Source: Micromonospora_G sp044901685 (lineage in GTDB: Bacteria; Actinomycetota; Actinomycetes; Mycobacteriales; Micromonosporaceae). Taken from it: a stretch of DNA of 64,000 bases. The notes below the pieces were generated by a model that had not been told where the DNA came from, made no database searches, and saw nothing but the letters and a program-made list of their open reading frames with translations. Where the stretch lies: contig NZ_JBJDPS010000010.1 in assembly GCF_044901685.1 (NCBI RefSeq), positions 1 to 64,000 on the forward strand, read 5' to 3'. The position numbers and the translations under genes were made by a program. Shown piece by piece: positions 32,268-42,507 of this stretch. Position 1 is the stretch's first letter; each line of letters starts with the position of its first letter.

Positions 32268-34364
32268 TCAGGCCGGGGTGCCGCGTACCTTCAGGTCGCG
32301 CAGGCTGCCAACGTTGTCGAAGGAGCCGAACCCGACGCGCCCGGACCGGAACGTGGTGTCCCGGGCGGTCATCAGCGGGTCCTTGTTCCCGTCGACGTAC
32401 ACCGCGATCTCGCCGGTGGTGGGCAGGTGCTTCACCCGTACCTCGTGCCAGGCGGCGTCGGTGACGGCCGGTGCGGCGCCCTCGGAGCGCCCGTTCCACT
32501 GGTGGTCGAGCCGCTCCCGGTCGGCGTTGTCGACCTTGAAGATGCCGTTGTGCGGATAGATGGTGTTGTCGGTGGAGAGGTGTGCGTAGTAGAACTGCGT
32601 GTCGGACTTCCAGCCGAAGACGATGATCACGTCCCGGTTGGTCACCTCGACCGGGGTGTCGAGCCGGACCTGCGCCCGGACCTCGACCGCGCCGAGTTCG
32701 GGGCCGGCGGTCAGCACCGCGTACTCGAACGGGCGGCGCGGACCCGGGCGCTGCTCCCCCGCCTCGGCGAGGATCACCTTCTCGCCGGTGAAGCGCCACT
32801 TGGCCGGGGTGACCGGGGCCCAGTTGCTCGGGCGCACGGTGTCCCGGACCCTGGTGTCGCCGACCGGGGCGGCGGCGAACACCTTCGTACCGGTGACCTT
32901 CCAGATCTTGCCGTTCGCCTTGGCCAGGAGGTACAGCTCACCTTGGGCGTCGGTGCCGAACCGCAGGTCGACCCGGCTCGGGTCACCCGGTGCCCCGGGA
33001 CCGGAGAGGTCCTGCATCCGTACCGGGTTGCCGCTGGCATCGAACAGCGCGAGGCGGTGGACGGGTGCCGGGTCGTGGCCGCGCCGCATCCGGTCGACCT
33101 CGGTGTAGAGCACCCGCCCGTCGACGAGGTCGCCGAAGACGTACTTGCCGCGCAGCGTCGGCACGTCCCGGCCCCGGTAGACAAAGCCGCCGGCCACCGC
33201 GACGCCGACGTCCGCGGTGCAGTTCCAGCCCGGCGCCGGCTCGTGGTCGTAGGCGGCGACCGGGTACGTGTAGCCGTACTGGGCGTCGTCGGCCGGCAGC
33301 GGGAGGAGCTTGTCGCAGGCGCTGGTCGACGTCCTGTCGAAGACGTACGCGCCTTCCCGCTCGCTCCAGCCGAGGTTGTCGCCGGCCCGTACCTCGTAGA
33401 TCGCCTCGACGGCGTGTTCGCCGATGTGGCCGAGGTACATCCGGCCGGTGGCCCGGTCCCAACTGAACCGGTGCGGGTCACGCATGCCGTACGCGTAGAT
33501 CTCGCCGAGTGCTCCGGCCCGTCCGACAAACGGGTTGGCCGGCGGGATGCCGTACCGCCCGTTGGGGGCGTTCGTGCCGGCGGGGTCGATCCGCAGCAGC
33601 TTGCCGTGCGGCATGCCCAGGTTCTGCGGGTCGGTGTTGCGGACCCCGAGGCCGCCGTCCCCGGCCGCGACATAGAGCAGCCCGTGGTCCGGGTCGCCGC
33701 GTCGGGTGGTCGGGTCGAAGTTGATCTCCTGGATGCCGTGCACCTGCCCGCCGAAGCCGATCCGCAGGACCTCGCGGCGGGTGCCGGCGAAGGTCTGGGC
33801 GGCCGGGTCGGTCGCGGTCCACTCGGTGATGACACCGTGGTAGACAACGCCGCTCTGGACGTAGTCGGGGGCGTCGGTCGCGGCCGAGGCGGCCTCGGTG
33901 TGCACGGTGTAGAGCTTGCCGTTGCGCCGGAAGTCGGGGTGGAAGGCGACGTACCCGAAGCCCTGGCCGAGTCCGCGACCGGAGAAGAACTTCGGCGCGA
34001 AGGTGGCGGCCAGGTCGAGGTAGACGTGTGGCACGCCGTCCCGGACCAGGTAGAGGCTGCCGTTCAGGTCGGGTACGGCCCGCCGCCCGGAGCCGTCCGG
34101 CACCTCCATGATCGTGTTGATCCGGGCCTGCCGCATCAGGCGGGCGTCGGTCGGTGCCGGGATGGGTTCGGACTTGGGGAAGGCCGCGTACTCGGTGAGG
34201 ACGAGGCCGAGCCGCGACTGGATCTGCTGTTCCGGTACGGGATCGTAGACCGCGCCGGCGGCCCGGGCCGGGGCCGCCGCGACCAGGGTGGACAGCACCA
34301 GTGCGGCGGCCGTGAGCGCGGCCGTCGTTCGGGATCCTCGGACGGGTCGGGTTGGAATGCGCAC
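32268..34364 (-). CDS. Secreted PQQ-type glucose/sorbosone dehydrogenase with LamG/DUF1080-like domain
   Basis: 698 residues. Signal peptide to about residue 35 (AAPARAAG). The six-bladed propeller of the GSDH family occupies about residues 60-470: GQGFGYVAFHPDF, VHGIQEINFDPTTRRG, GDGGLGVRNTDPQNLGMPHGK (in parts), PFVGRAGALGEIYAYGMRDPHRFSWD. A C-terminal concanavalin-like module (about 510-698) has WKSDTQFYYAHLS and WHEVRVKHLPTTGEIAVYVDG, like the DUF1080 lamin-type fold. Function: oxidation of sugars outside the cell, cofactor probably PQQ. Separated by 235 bp from the GPP34 gene upstream. Confidence 0.85.
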   Translation of the reverse strand: MRIPTRPVRGSRTTAALTAAALVLSTLVAAAPARAAGAVYDPVPEQQIQSRLGLVLTEYAAFPKSEPIPAPTDARLMRQARINTIMEVPDGSGRRAVPDLNGSLYLVRDGVPHVYLDLAATFAPKFFSGRGLGQGFGYVAFHPDFRRNGKLYTVHTEAASAATDAPDYVQSGVVYHGVITEWTATDPAAQTFAGTRREVLRIGFGGQVHGIQEINFDPTTRRGDPDHGLLYVAAGDGGLGVRNTDPQNLGMPHGKLLRIDPAGTNAPNGRYGIPPANPFVGRAGALGEIYAYGMRDPHRFSWDRATGRMYLGHIGEHAVEAIYEVRAGDNLGWSEREGAYVFDRTSTSACDKLLPLPADDAQYGYTYPVAAYDHEPAPGWNCTADVGVAVAGGFVYRGRDVPTLRGKYVFGDLVDGRVLYTEVDRMRRGHDPAPVHRLALFDASGNPVRMQDLSGPGAPGDPSRVDLRFGTDAQGELYLLAKANGKIWKVTGTKVFAAAPVGDTRVRDTVRPSNWAPVTPAKWRFTGEKVILAEAGEQRPGPRRPFEYAVLTAGPELGAVEVRAQVRLDTPVEVTNRDVIIVFGWKSDTQFYYAHLSTDNTIYPHNGIFKVDNADRERLDHQWNGRSEGAAPAVTDAAWHEVRVKHLPTTGEIAVYVDGNKDPLMTARDTTFRSGRVGFGSFDNVGSLRDLKVRGTPA

Positions 34365-34599
34365 GCGGGGTCGCTCCGTTCTGACTGACGGGTCGGTGGG
34401 TGGTCGGTCAGCGTCCTCCGGTCAGGTAGCGGTACCGCCTCTCGACGTCGCGCCGGGTCGATTATGATCCACAGCCCGATGGATGTCCATCTATGCGCAC
34501 GGCATCCGTCGCAGCCGCCGCCCGCCGCCCGTCACCCTTCACCCCGACCGGTACGGGCGGCCACCGCGCGAGGACCGTCCTACCGCGACACCGACGCCG

Positions 34600-35235
34600 T
34601 CAGCTCGCCGCGAGGAGGACGAAGATCTGCGCCGGGTCGAGGCCGTGGAACGCATCCCTGAGGGGGCCCGCCGCCCAGCCGGCGCGGGCGATCTCCTCGG
34701 CACGCCCCCGGGTGGGCCGGTCGGCGACACCGGGAACGGCGCCGACACCGTGCAGGATAGTGATCAACGTCGCGGTCTCCTCGTCCGGCTTTGCTCCTCG
34801 CAGAGCAGCCGCGATGGCGTCGCGGACCAGCGTTTCCCGGGTGCCGTCCACCGCCGGCCAGGTCCTGGTCCTGATCACGCCGAGCACCCGCTGCTGTTCG
34901 AGCCGGACCGCGCCATCGGCCGCCAGCAGGTCCAGCAGCGGCAGCCAGCAGTCATGGCCGAGGTTCTCCGCCGCCCAGCCGACCTTCAGCGGCTTCGGGG
35001 CCAGCTTGCCCAGGGCGACGTCCAGGATCTGGTCACCGGTGGGGCTGTTGTCCGTGACGTGGACCCGAGCCTCCGCCACGTCCGGGGCCGACACGATGGT
35101 GACGCGGCCGGCCCGGACCAGTTCCAGCAGCACGGCGCTGCCCACCGCGCGGTGGCGGCGCCCCAGGTCGACGGTGCTGCGACCGCTGGTGTCGTCGAGC
35201 AGGAGCAGGACGAGGTCTTCGGCCAGGCGGGGCAT
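34600..35235 (-). CDS. GPP34/GOLPH3-fold phosphoprotein-like protein
   Basis: 211 residues from ATG 35235, 8 nt after GAGGAG; an upstream in-frame start (35310) is less likely. GPP34 hallmarks: MPRLAEDLVLLLLDDTSGR, the LDLAVGKL-like LDVALGKLAPKPLK, and LRVLGVIRTRTWPAVDG. In eukaryotes GOLPH3 binds phosphatidylinositol-4-phosphate; the many actinobacterial versions have no known role but are thought to be membrane-lipid binding. Gene upstream on the same strand is the GH92 protein, with 249 bp between. Confidence 0.88.
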   Translation of the reverse strand: MPRLAEDLVLLLLDDTSGRSTVDLGRRHRAVGSAVLLELVRAGRVTIVSAPDVAEARVHVTDNSPTGDQILDVALGKLAPKPLKVGWAAENLGHDCWLPLLDLLAADGAVRLEQQRVLGVIRTRTWPAVDGTRETLVRDAIAAALRGAKPDEETATLITILHGVGAVPGVADRPTRGRAEEIARAGWAAGPLRDAFHGLDPAQIFVLLAAS

Positions 35236-35423
35236 GGAATCTCCTCGGGAGCTGGTCATCGGCGTGGTGCGCACCGGCAACACCTCGCCAACCTCGATGT
35301 CCCGGTGCACGGCAGCACACTAATTGATCAATGCAACCCCGGCCGATCGATGCGACCCCGGCAGACGTACAAGGGCAGGTACGCCCGGTGTTGTCGGGCG
35401 GTGGGCACAGCCGGCTGGTACGT

Positions 35424-35463
35424 ACGACGGTGGCTGCCACCCAGGGGTGACAGCCACCGTCGT
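35424..35463 (-). terminator. Hairpin terminator of the GH92-PAP2 gene
   Basis: 13-bp perfect stem ACGACGGTGGCTG (35424-35436) / CAGCCACCGTCGT (35451-35463) with a 14-nt loop, 21 bp downstream of the stop codon on the minus strand. Confidence 0.75.
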
Positions 35464-35484
35464 GCTTCAGCTACCTATTCAGGA

Positions 35485-38400
35485 TCAACGCCTGGAGGCG
35501 GTACGCCTCCGCAGCCACCGGGTCGTGCCGGCGGCGATTCCCCACGCGGCCAGGAGCAGTGCGACCTGCCACCAGAGCCGCAGTCCGTCGACGGGCGTGT
35601 ACGACATCGCCGCCCACGGTCCGTGCCCACCCGGCTTCCCCGGGTGGCCCGGGTGATCCGGGTGGCCCGGCTGACCCGTGCCCGGCCGGTGGTCGTCCCC
35701 CGTCAGGAAGAAGGCCACCGTGTACCTGCGACTGATCTGGCCGTTCGACGAGGTCACGGTCAGCACACGCGTGCCGTCCTTGCCGGTCGAAGTCGACACC
35801 TTCGCACCGCGCTCGGTCGGCCGGGCGGCGACAGTCGGCATGCGCCGGTTCTTCGGCCAGTCGACCATGTACGTCTGCGTGCCCGCGTCGAACCCGTCGA
35901 CCGCCACCCCGTCGACCGTCAGCGCCGACGCGGTAGCCACGCTCGCCTTCGTGTCGTCGGGGTAGTTCGTGACGGTGACCGTACCGTCTTGGTTCACCTT
36001 GACCCGCGCGATCATCGCCCGCACGAGGTTGATGCGCTGCCAGCTCGGATCGCCCGCGGCGGTCAGGTCGAGCGGGTAGCCGGAGTCGAGCGCCGTCTGC
36101 TCCAGGACCTGCACCCGCTGCGCGTTTGTCAGCTCGGGGAACGCGGTCGTCAGCAGCGCGCCGGCCTCGTCCGGGATGTTCGCCGGAACGCTCGGCTGCC
36201 CCACGCGCGGGAAGCCGTACGACATCCGCTCCGTGTACAGCGACTCGGCCCGGTCGGCGTCGAGCCCCCGGTACGGCTCCCCGGAACAGGCGAGCAGGGA
36301 GTCGAAGCCCTCCTCGCGGCACTCGTCGAGCAACACGGACTCGATCTCGTCGTGCGTCTGCATCAGCAGGTCCTCGAACGCCGGATCCGCCCAGCGGTGC
36401 GCGACGGTGGCCTGCCCGGTCATCCGGGAGCCCATCACGTCGAGCGGGTAGTGGAACCCGAGCACGATCCGGTTGTCCCCGTACTCCGAGGTCCGGGCGA
36501 GGATCTGCGGCGCGAGCTCCGGCAGCAGGGTGGCGAGGAAGGTGCCCGCCGTGTAGCCGCCGTAGGTGTGGCCACTCGGGAACGACCCGTCGCCGGCGAG
36601 CCCACCGTACGAGCCGTTGCTCGAATCGCGGACCAGACCGCCCTCGCCGACGAGCCCCATACGCACGTACGGGCGCTTGTAGGCGTACGTGTTCTTCGCC
36701 GTCCCGGTGCCGTCGAGCCCCGACGTGATCCGGCCGAACAACGCGTCGGTCTTCGGCAGCTTGCCGTCGCCGCGCGCCTTCAGGTACAGGTCGCCCAGCC
36801 GCGAGCCGAGCCCGTCCGCCATCGTGGTGTCCGAGCCGTGGTCCGCGTCGTTCTCGGCCCGCTTGACCTGGTCGCTCGATGCGGAGCGGTTGATCTCCAG
36901 CGCCTTGGTGTCGTTGTACGCCGACACCTTGTCGAGGTTCGCGACCTTCTCGTTCGCGCCACGCACGTCGGGGCCGAGCTGCGTGACACCGCGCAGCAGG
37001 TTGACGAAGTACGGGCTGCCGTCCGGCGTCGCCGGCCACGAGTCCGAGTCGTAGTGCGCCGACAACACCTCCGGCGGGAACGGCCCGGGTGCCGCCGAGG
37101 TCGACGCGCCGGCCGACGCCTGCGCCGCGGCCACGGAAGCGGGCACGGCCGAGGTGCCCACGGCGTTGACCGCGACCACCCGTGCCGTGTGGGAGCCACC
37201 GCCGGCGCCGGGGAACACGACCTCGCGGGCGCTCCCCGTGACGACCTGCGTGCGCTTCTGGTCGAGGGTCACCCGGTAGGCTAGGATCTCCGCGCCACCG
37301 TCATCGTCCGGGGTCCACGAGACGCGGACGTCCGTGCCCACCGTCCTGGCCGAGGCCATCTTCGGCGGGTGCGGTGCGCTCGCGCCCACGTTGACCGGCT
37401 CGGTGAACGAGGACCAGGCCGATGCCCCGACCGCGTTCACGGCGCGCACCCGGGCACGTTCCGTGCTGCCGCGCTTGAGCCAGGTGAAAACGGCCGACGT
37501 CTGCCCGGCATCGTCGACGGCGATCTCGTGCCCGTCCTTGAGCGCGACCACGAAGCCCTTCACCGGCGTACCGCCGTCGTCCTCGGGAGCCGACCAGCGC
37601 ACCGTGACGCTGCTCGCGTCGCTCTCGATCGAGACGGCCGCCGGGACCGCCGGGACCTCGTTCGGCTTGACCTTCAGGCCGGAGAGCGCCTTCGTGAGCG
37701 CCGCCTCCGCGTTGCCCAACGCCGCATCGCTCGCCCCGGCATCCGCGAGCCTGGCCCTGGCCGCCGCGAGTGCGGTGGTCAACGCCTTCCACGAGGAGTC
37801 GGTGTACCGACGCTGCTCGACCGACCCGGCCCGCTCGACGGTGTTCTCGAGCGACAGCCGTGCCCGTGGGACGAGCTGGCCGAACGCCAGTCGCAGTGCC
37901 CGCGCCTGGGCGTCGACCTCGGACTGGGTCGCGGTCTCGGATCCGGCGACCGCGCGGGCCTTCTCGAGCTCACGCTCGAACACCCCGAAGGCGATGCTCC
38001 CGTAGCGGGCCTTGGCACCGACGTACGTCGTCGCCTCGGTGATCGCGCTGTCGAGGGCCGACCTGTCGACGGGACCGTCGTCCCCGTCCGACGGGTCCTC
38101 ACCCTCCGGAGCCGTCGCGATGGTCAGGTTGTCGATGTTCGCGACGTACGGGTGGTTGCCGTCGGGGGTGGTCCGCAGCCGCAGGTAGACCCGGTGTGAT
38201 CCGGTCAGGCCAGCGGGGAGCGAGACCGTCGTGGTCGCGGCGTTCTGCCACGCCGAGCCCGTCACCGGGAGCGGGATGGCGACGTACGGGTCACCGGGCG
38301 AGGCCGGGTCGAAGTGGTCGAGGTAGATGTCGACCGCCGAGTTCTGGCCGCACCGCGAGGAGTTGTTCACGTAGTGCACCGAAGCCTGGTCGAGCGCCTT

Positions 38401-41400
38401 GGACCCGAAGTCGATCGTGCCGTAGTCGAGCCAGGCACCGTTGTAGGTGGCGGCCAGGTTCGTGACCTGCGTTCCGTCGTCCCAGGTGTTCTGCTCGCTC
38501 TTGAGACCGTTGCCGCTGTTGCCGGCCCATTTCTCGGCCTCGATCACCACACTGCTCGGCGTGGGCGCGGCCGTCGTGAACGTCAACGACGTGACGTTCG
38601 CGACGTACGGCTGCGCGTCGGTGTGGTTGGTGGAGCGGAACACCGCGACGACGTCCTGCACGCCCGTGAACACCGACGCGGGGACCTCGGCCGTGACCTT
38701 GCCCTCGGTGCCCCAGCCGTCGGCGGTGTACGGCAACTGGATGTCGACCACGCGCTTGTCGTCGGCCGCGCCGAGGTGCAGCTCGATGTGCGAGTCCGAC
38801 GCCGCGCGCGAGCGTGGCTTGTCGTACGACACGGTGACGCTCTCCACGCCGTTCCCACTGAGGTCGACGCCGCTCCACCGGGCCCACGCACCGTCGGTCA
38901 CGTTCTCGAACAGCCCGCGCGACAGGTTCAGCGGCAGCCGGCCGTTGCCGGTCTGGGAGGTGTTCGTCGCGGTGAGCGGCTTGAGCGTGGTACCCGGGTT
39001 CTCGGGCTCCTCGCCGGGCGCGGTCGAGAGGAACTGGAACCAGTCGAAGTTCGACACCCAGTCCTGCCCGGCCGGGGCGTGGAAGACGAGCGTCACGTCG
39101 CGGGCCTGCATGAGCGCCCCGGGATCGGTGATCTCCGCGTGGATGGTGACCCAGTTACCCCAGCTTCCGGTACCGGGCAGCGAAGCCTTACCGACGAGCG
39201 GACCGTCCTGCGTCCCGGCGTGCACCTCGATCGAGCTCGGCGCGCCGCTGGGCGGGTACGAGCTCGCGTACCGGATCGTCAGCGCCTTCGGGGCGACACC
39301 GGCGAAGTCGAGGTTCCGGTAACGGATCCACGATCCGTCACGTACGCCGCCGAGGTTGCCGTTGGAGGAGTTCGCCTCGTTCTTGAGGTCGCCGCCCGAC
39401 CACTCGTCGGACTGCTCGGCCTCCAGCTTGCGGTAGCCGCCCTGGTCAAGGGTGAGCGTGGCGATCGCGCCGTTGAGCGACTCGGTCGCGTTGCGCAGCG
39501 CCGAGGTGGTCGACGAGTTGTCGGCGAGCACCGTCTGGGCGCGTTCGAGCGCACTCCGGAAGGCGTGGTACGACGCGTAGGAAAGGTTCCCCTGACGTAC
39601 CAGCAGGCCCTCGTCGACGAGCTTGCGCAGCTTCGCGCGCTCCGCCTCGGCGACCGAGATCGACAGCGCGTCGCGCGACGACAGGCCGTCGCCGGTCACC
39701 TGCTGGGCGGAGACGCGACCGGTGAACGCCGAGTCGGCGAAGGTGACGTAGAAGCGACCACCCGTCGTGGTCGAACCCGACAGCGTCACGCGGACCGTCG
39801 ACGCGTCGACGCCCACGACGTCCCCCGACACGCCGGCCGGCAGGCCGTGGATCGCGGCGGCGCCACTCGCGAGGTAGCTCTTGCCGCGAGCGCCACGGAA
39901 CTTCGCGGCCCCGCGCAGCGAGAGCTCGATCGTGTCGTTGACCCGACCGTCGGCACGAGCCGCGATCGTCATGGTCGACGCGTGCACGGTGGAGCCGCCC
40001 GGGGTGCCGCCACCGTTGTCGTCGCCCGCGGTGCTCATCGAGTACGCCGGCTTGCCGTGGGTGCCCCAGTTCGACGGCTTCGCGCCCATCCGTACGTCCA
40101 GCGAACCGCCGTTGACGAGGGTGCGGTAGTCGAGCCAGGTGTTGCCGAAGCTGGCACCGTTGAGCGAGGCCGACTGGATGTAGTACGAGTCACCGGAGAC
40201 GCCGTCGGCCGAGACGGTGAACTTGCGCCCGTCGGCGTACGAGATCGTCGTACGGTCGAAGAACGGCGAGCCGATCTGGTACTGCGCCGAGCCGGCGGTC
40301 ACCGGGAACAGGCCGATGGCCGCGGCGACGAACATCGTCGACATCGTGCCGGCGTCGTTGTCCATGGTCGGCAGGAAGCCGCGCGGGTCGAGCTTGTAGA
40401 CCTTGGTCTTGAGCGGCGGGCGGAGCTCGCCGCTACCGCTCGGGTACTCGTCGGTGCTGCCCGTGGCGATGTAGCGGTTCCAGCTCTCCTTCGTGTAGAT
40501 CGTGCGTACCGATTTCTGGGTCAGGCTCGGCAGCCCCACGTAGTTGAACAGGTACGGCGCCTGCAGGTCGATCTCGTTCGCGTTCGAGTGCAGCATGGCG
40601 AGGCCGTTGTCGGGATCGTCCTCGCCCATGAAGTGCGTGACCGCGCGGCGGGCCGCCTCCGGGCCGCCCATCGCCTTCACGACGCCGTCCATGTCGTACG
40701 CCGGGTACCAGTTGTACTGCCAGAGCGTGCCCTGGTAGAGGTTCGCCGCCTCGAAGCGTGCGTAGTCGACGTCGCCCCAGTTACCGGCCGCGTCGCGCGG
40801 GGTGAGCAGTCCGACCTTGGCACCGTCGGCCGCCGTCCACGCGCCCGGCTTGTACAGGTTCGCGATCGGCAGCGCGGCCTGTGCGCGCAACTGCTTCGCG
40901 TCGTCGGCCCGGCCGAGGGTGTCGGCGACGATCGCCAGCGCCCACTGGTCGTACCCGCGCTGCACCGAGTCACCGGGGCGATTCTCGATGTACCCCTGGC
41001 GGAGCTGGTTGCCGTTGTAGAAGCCGACGTAGCTCTTCAGCGCCGGGTACGCCTGGTCCAGGCGGTCGAAGCCGGTGAAACCCTTGGAGAGCGCGTCGGC
41101 GATGATCACCGCGGAGCGTTCCCAGCGTACGGTGGGCACGGAGTGGGTGAGCCCGCCGATGCCCTTGCCGGTGCTCTGCACGTCGGCGAAGAGGTAGACG
41201 AGCGACTGGATCATGTCGCGGTACATCTCGGGATCGACGTACGCGAACACCGAGTACTTACGGAAGTCGTCCCACGACGACCACGCGTCGTAGTAGGTGA
41301 AGTCGTCGACCTTGTGCACCACCCCGTCGACCCCTCGGTAGGTGCCGGAGGTGCTCGTCGCGTTCATCGGGAGCGCGAACATGCGGTACAGGTGGGTGTA

Positions 41401-42507
41401 GAACAGGCGGCGCAACGTACCGTCGGAGTCGGCCTTCACCGAGGCCGAGACGTCGACCTTGCCAAGCCGCTCGTTCCAGACGGCCTTCGTCCCGGCCCGT
41501 ACGTCGTCGAACGAGAGGTCCCCGACCTCGGCGTCCTGGTCGACGCGCGCCTGGTCCGCGCTGATCGGCGAGACCGTGATCCGGAGGCCGATCTTGCCCG
41601 CGTCCTCGGGCGCGAAGGTGAGAACGGCACCGGTGTCGGTGCCGCGCCGGGATACCGCGTCGCCGAACTCGCCCGATCCCCATGTCTTGAACGACACGAC
41701 CGGCTGCTCGGTCTCGGCGTGGTAGTGGAGCGCGTAGGACGCTCCGTTGAAGTTCCCGCTGATGTCGCCCGACAACGCGACCCGGCCGTCGCCGAGCCGC
41801 TCGACGTCGACCGACGAGCCGGTACGGCTGGTGAAGTTGTTGTTCAGATCGACGACGAGTTCGGGCTTGGCGCCGTCGGGAAAGCTGTAGCGGTGCAGCG
41901 CGGTACGGGTTGTCGCGGTCACCTCGGCGTTGATCGCGCCCGGCCCGTTCTGCACGGCACCGTCGCGGCCCGAGATCTCGCCCAGGCGCACCTGGTAGTA
42001 CCCGGGGGTGGCGGTCTCGTTGTCGTGCGTGAACGGGTGGGAGTACGAACCGGTCGACGGCCGGGCACCGTACTCGACCTGGGTCGGCACCACCAGGATG
42101 TCGCCGCCGCCGCCGGAGCCGCCGACCCCGTCGAGGTTCGTCTGCGTGAACCCCGCGATGTGGGTCTGGTTGTAGTCGTAGCCCGAGTGGTTGCGCCCCG
42201 GCATGGTGAGAGGATTGACCTTCACGATGCCGTTCGGTGCCTGGGCGCCGGGCAGGTCGTTGCCGTCGTCACCCGCCGTCGAGACGAACGGGTTGACGAA
42301 CGACGTGTAGTCGACCGGCTTGCTCTTGTCCTCGGTCGGCTTGGCGGCGGCGGGCGTGACGACAAGCCCGGTGGACGCCGTGGCCACCACTGCGGTGAGC
42401 ACGGTCACCGCGGTGGTCCGCCACCGGTTGCGCCCGCGATCGGCCGTACGAGCCCGCCCCGGCGCGGTTGGAATCCTGCTCCGCAGGCGTGATGAACTCA
42501 CTGTCAC
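35485..42507 (-). CDS. Giant cell-wall-exposed GH92 alpha-mannosidase fused to a PAP2 phosphatase
   Basis: 2340 residues from GTG 42507 (GGGAG 7 nt upstream). Order: signal peptide (1-54); GH92 (about 66-790) with FVNPFVSTAGDDGNDLPGAQ, HSNANEIDLQAPYLFNYVG and MDNDAGTMSTMFVAAAIG; FIVAR-like helices; three CBM6-like modules; two FIVAR; two fibronectin III; a PAP2 domain (about 1840-2050) with KRPYVR, GSFPSGHTYGGY and NRIVLGFHYPLDV, the full acid-phosphatase triad; a GH/P-rich linker; and a C-terminal membrane helix with RRR tail. GH92 enzymes remove alpha-mannose from glycans; PAP2 phosphatases remove phosphate. Together they may process phosphomannan-type substrates (inference). Length is far above any usual GH92. 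Confidence 0.85.
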   Translation of the reverse strand: MTVSSSRLRSRIPTAPGRARTADRGRNRWRTTAVTVLTAVVATASTGLVVTPAAAKPTEDKSKPVDYTSFVNPFVSTAGDDGNDLPGAQAPNGIVKVNPLTMPGRNHSGYDYNQTHIAGFTQTNLDGVGGSGGGGDILVVPTQVEYGARPSTGSYSHPFTHDNETATPGYYQVRLGEISGRDGAVQNGPGAINAEVTATTRTALHRYSFPDGAKPELVVDLNNNFTSRTGSSVDVERLGDGRVALSGDISGNFNGASYALHYHAETEQPVVSFKTWGSGEFGDAVSRRGTDTGAVLTFAPEDAGKIGLRITVSPISADQARVDQDAEVGDLSFDDVRAGTKAVWNERLGKVDVSASVKADSDGTLRRLFYTHLYRMFALPMNATSTSGTYRGVDGVVHKVDDFTYYDAWSSWDDFRKYSVFAYVDPEMYRDMIQSLVYLFADVQSTGKGIGGLTHSVPTVRWERSAVIIADALSKGFTGFDRLDQAYPALKSYVGFYNGNQLRQGYIENRPGDSVQRGYDQWALAIVADTLGRADDAKQLRAQAALPIANLYKPGAWTAADGAKVGLLTPRDAAGNWGDVDYARFEAANLYQGTLWQYNWYPAYDMDGVVKAMGGPEAARRAVTHFMGEDDPDNGLAMLHSNANEIDLQAPYLFNYVGLPSLTQKSVRTIYTKESWNRYIATGSTDEYPSGSGELRPPLKTKVYKLDPRGFLPTMDNDAGTMSTMFVAAAIGLFPVTAGSAQYQIGSPFFDRTTISYADGRKFTVSADGVSGDSYYIQSASLNGASFGNTWLDYRTLVNGGSLDVRMGAKPSNWGTHGKPAYSMSTAGDDNGGGTPGGSTVHASTMTIAARADGRVNDTIELSLRGAAKFRGARGKSYLASGAAAIHGLPAGVSGDVVGVDASTVRVTLSGSTTTGGRFYVTFADSAFTGRVSAQQVTGDGLSSRDALSISVAEAERAKLRKLVDEGLLVRQGNLSYASYHAFRSALERAQTVLADNSSTTSALRNATESLNGAIATLTLDQGGYRKLEAEQSDEWSGGDLKNEANSSNGNLGGVRDGSWIRYRNLDFAGVAPKALTIRYASSYPPSGAPSSIEVHAGTQDGPLVGKASLPGTGSWGNWVTIHAEITDPGALMQARDVTLVFHAPAGQDWVSNFDWFQFLSTAPGEEPENPGTTLKPLTATNTSQTGNGRLPLNLSRGLFENVTDGAWARWSGVDLSGNGVESVTVSYDKPRSRAASDSHIELHLGAADDKRVVDIQLPYTADGWGTEGKVTAEVPASVFTGVQDVVAVFRSTNHTDAQPYVANVTSLTFTTAAPTPSSVVIEAEKWAGNSGNGLKSEQNTWDDGTQVTNLAATYNGAWLDYGTIDFGSKALDQASVHYVNNSSRCGQNSAVDIYLDHFDPASPGDPYVAIPLPVTGSAWQNAATTTVSLPAGLTGSHRVYLRLRTTPDGNHPYVANIDNLTIATAPEGEDPSDGDDGPVDRSALDSAITEATTYVGAKARYGSIAFGVFERELEKARAVAGSETATQSEVDAQARALRLAFGQLVPRARLSLENTVERAGSVEQRRYTDSSWKALTTALAAARARLADAGASDAALGNAEAALTKALSGLKVKPNEVPAVPAAVSIESDASSVTVRWSAPEDDGGTPVKGFVVALKDGHEIAVDDAGQTSAVFTWLKRGSTERARVRAVNAVGASAWSSFTEPVNVGASAPHPPKMASARTVGTDVRVSWTPDDDGGAEILAYRVTLDQKRTQVVTGSAREVVFPGAGGGSHTARVVAVNAVGTSAVPASVAAAQASAGASTSAAPGPFPPEVLSAHYDSDSWPATPDGSPYFVNLLRGVTQLGPDVRGANEKVANLDKVSAYNDTKALEINRSASSDQVKRAENDADHGSDTTMADGLGSRLGDLYLKARGDGKLPKTDALFGRITSGLDGTGTAKNTYAYKRPYVRMGLVGEGGLVRDSSNGSYGGLAGDGSFPSGHTYGGYTAGTFLATLLPELAPQILARTSEYGDNRIVLGFHYPLDVMGSRMTGQATVAHRWADPAFEDLLMQTHDEIESVLLDECREEGFDSLLACSGEPYRGLDADRAESLYTERMSYGFPRVGQPSVPANIPDEAGALLTTAFPELTNAQRVQVLEQTALDSGYPLDLTAAGDPSWQRINLVRAMIARVKVNQDGTVTVTNYPDDTKASVATASALTVDGVAVDGFDAGTQTYMVDWPKNRRMPTVAARPTERGAKVSTSTGKDGTRVLTVTSSNGQISRRYTVAFFLTGDDHRPGTGQPGHPDHPGHPGKPGGHGPWAAMSYTPVDGLRLWWQVALLLAAWGIAAGTTRWLRRRTASRR

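Noticed and set aside
34471..34486. Inverted repeat GATGGA-TG-TCCATC upstream of the dehydrogenase at 32268
   Set aside because: Only 6-bp arms and no promoter elements that fit; could be chance.
38314..42492. Plus-strand open frame of 1392 codons opposite the GH92 gene
   Set aside because: Arg/Val/Gly-rich shadow of the GH92-PAP2 coding strand.
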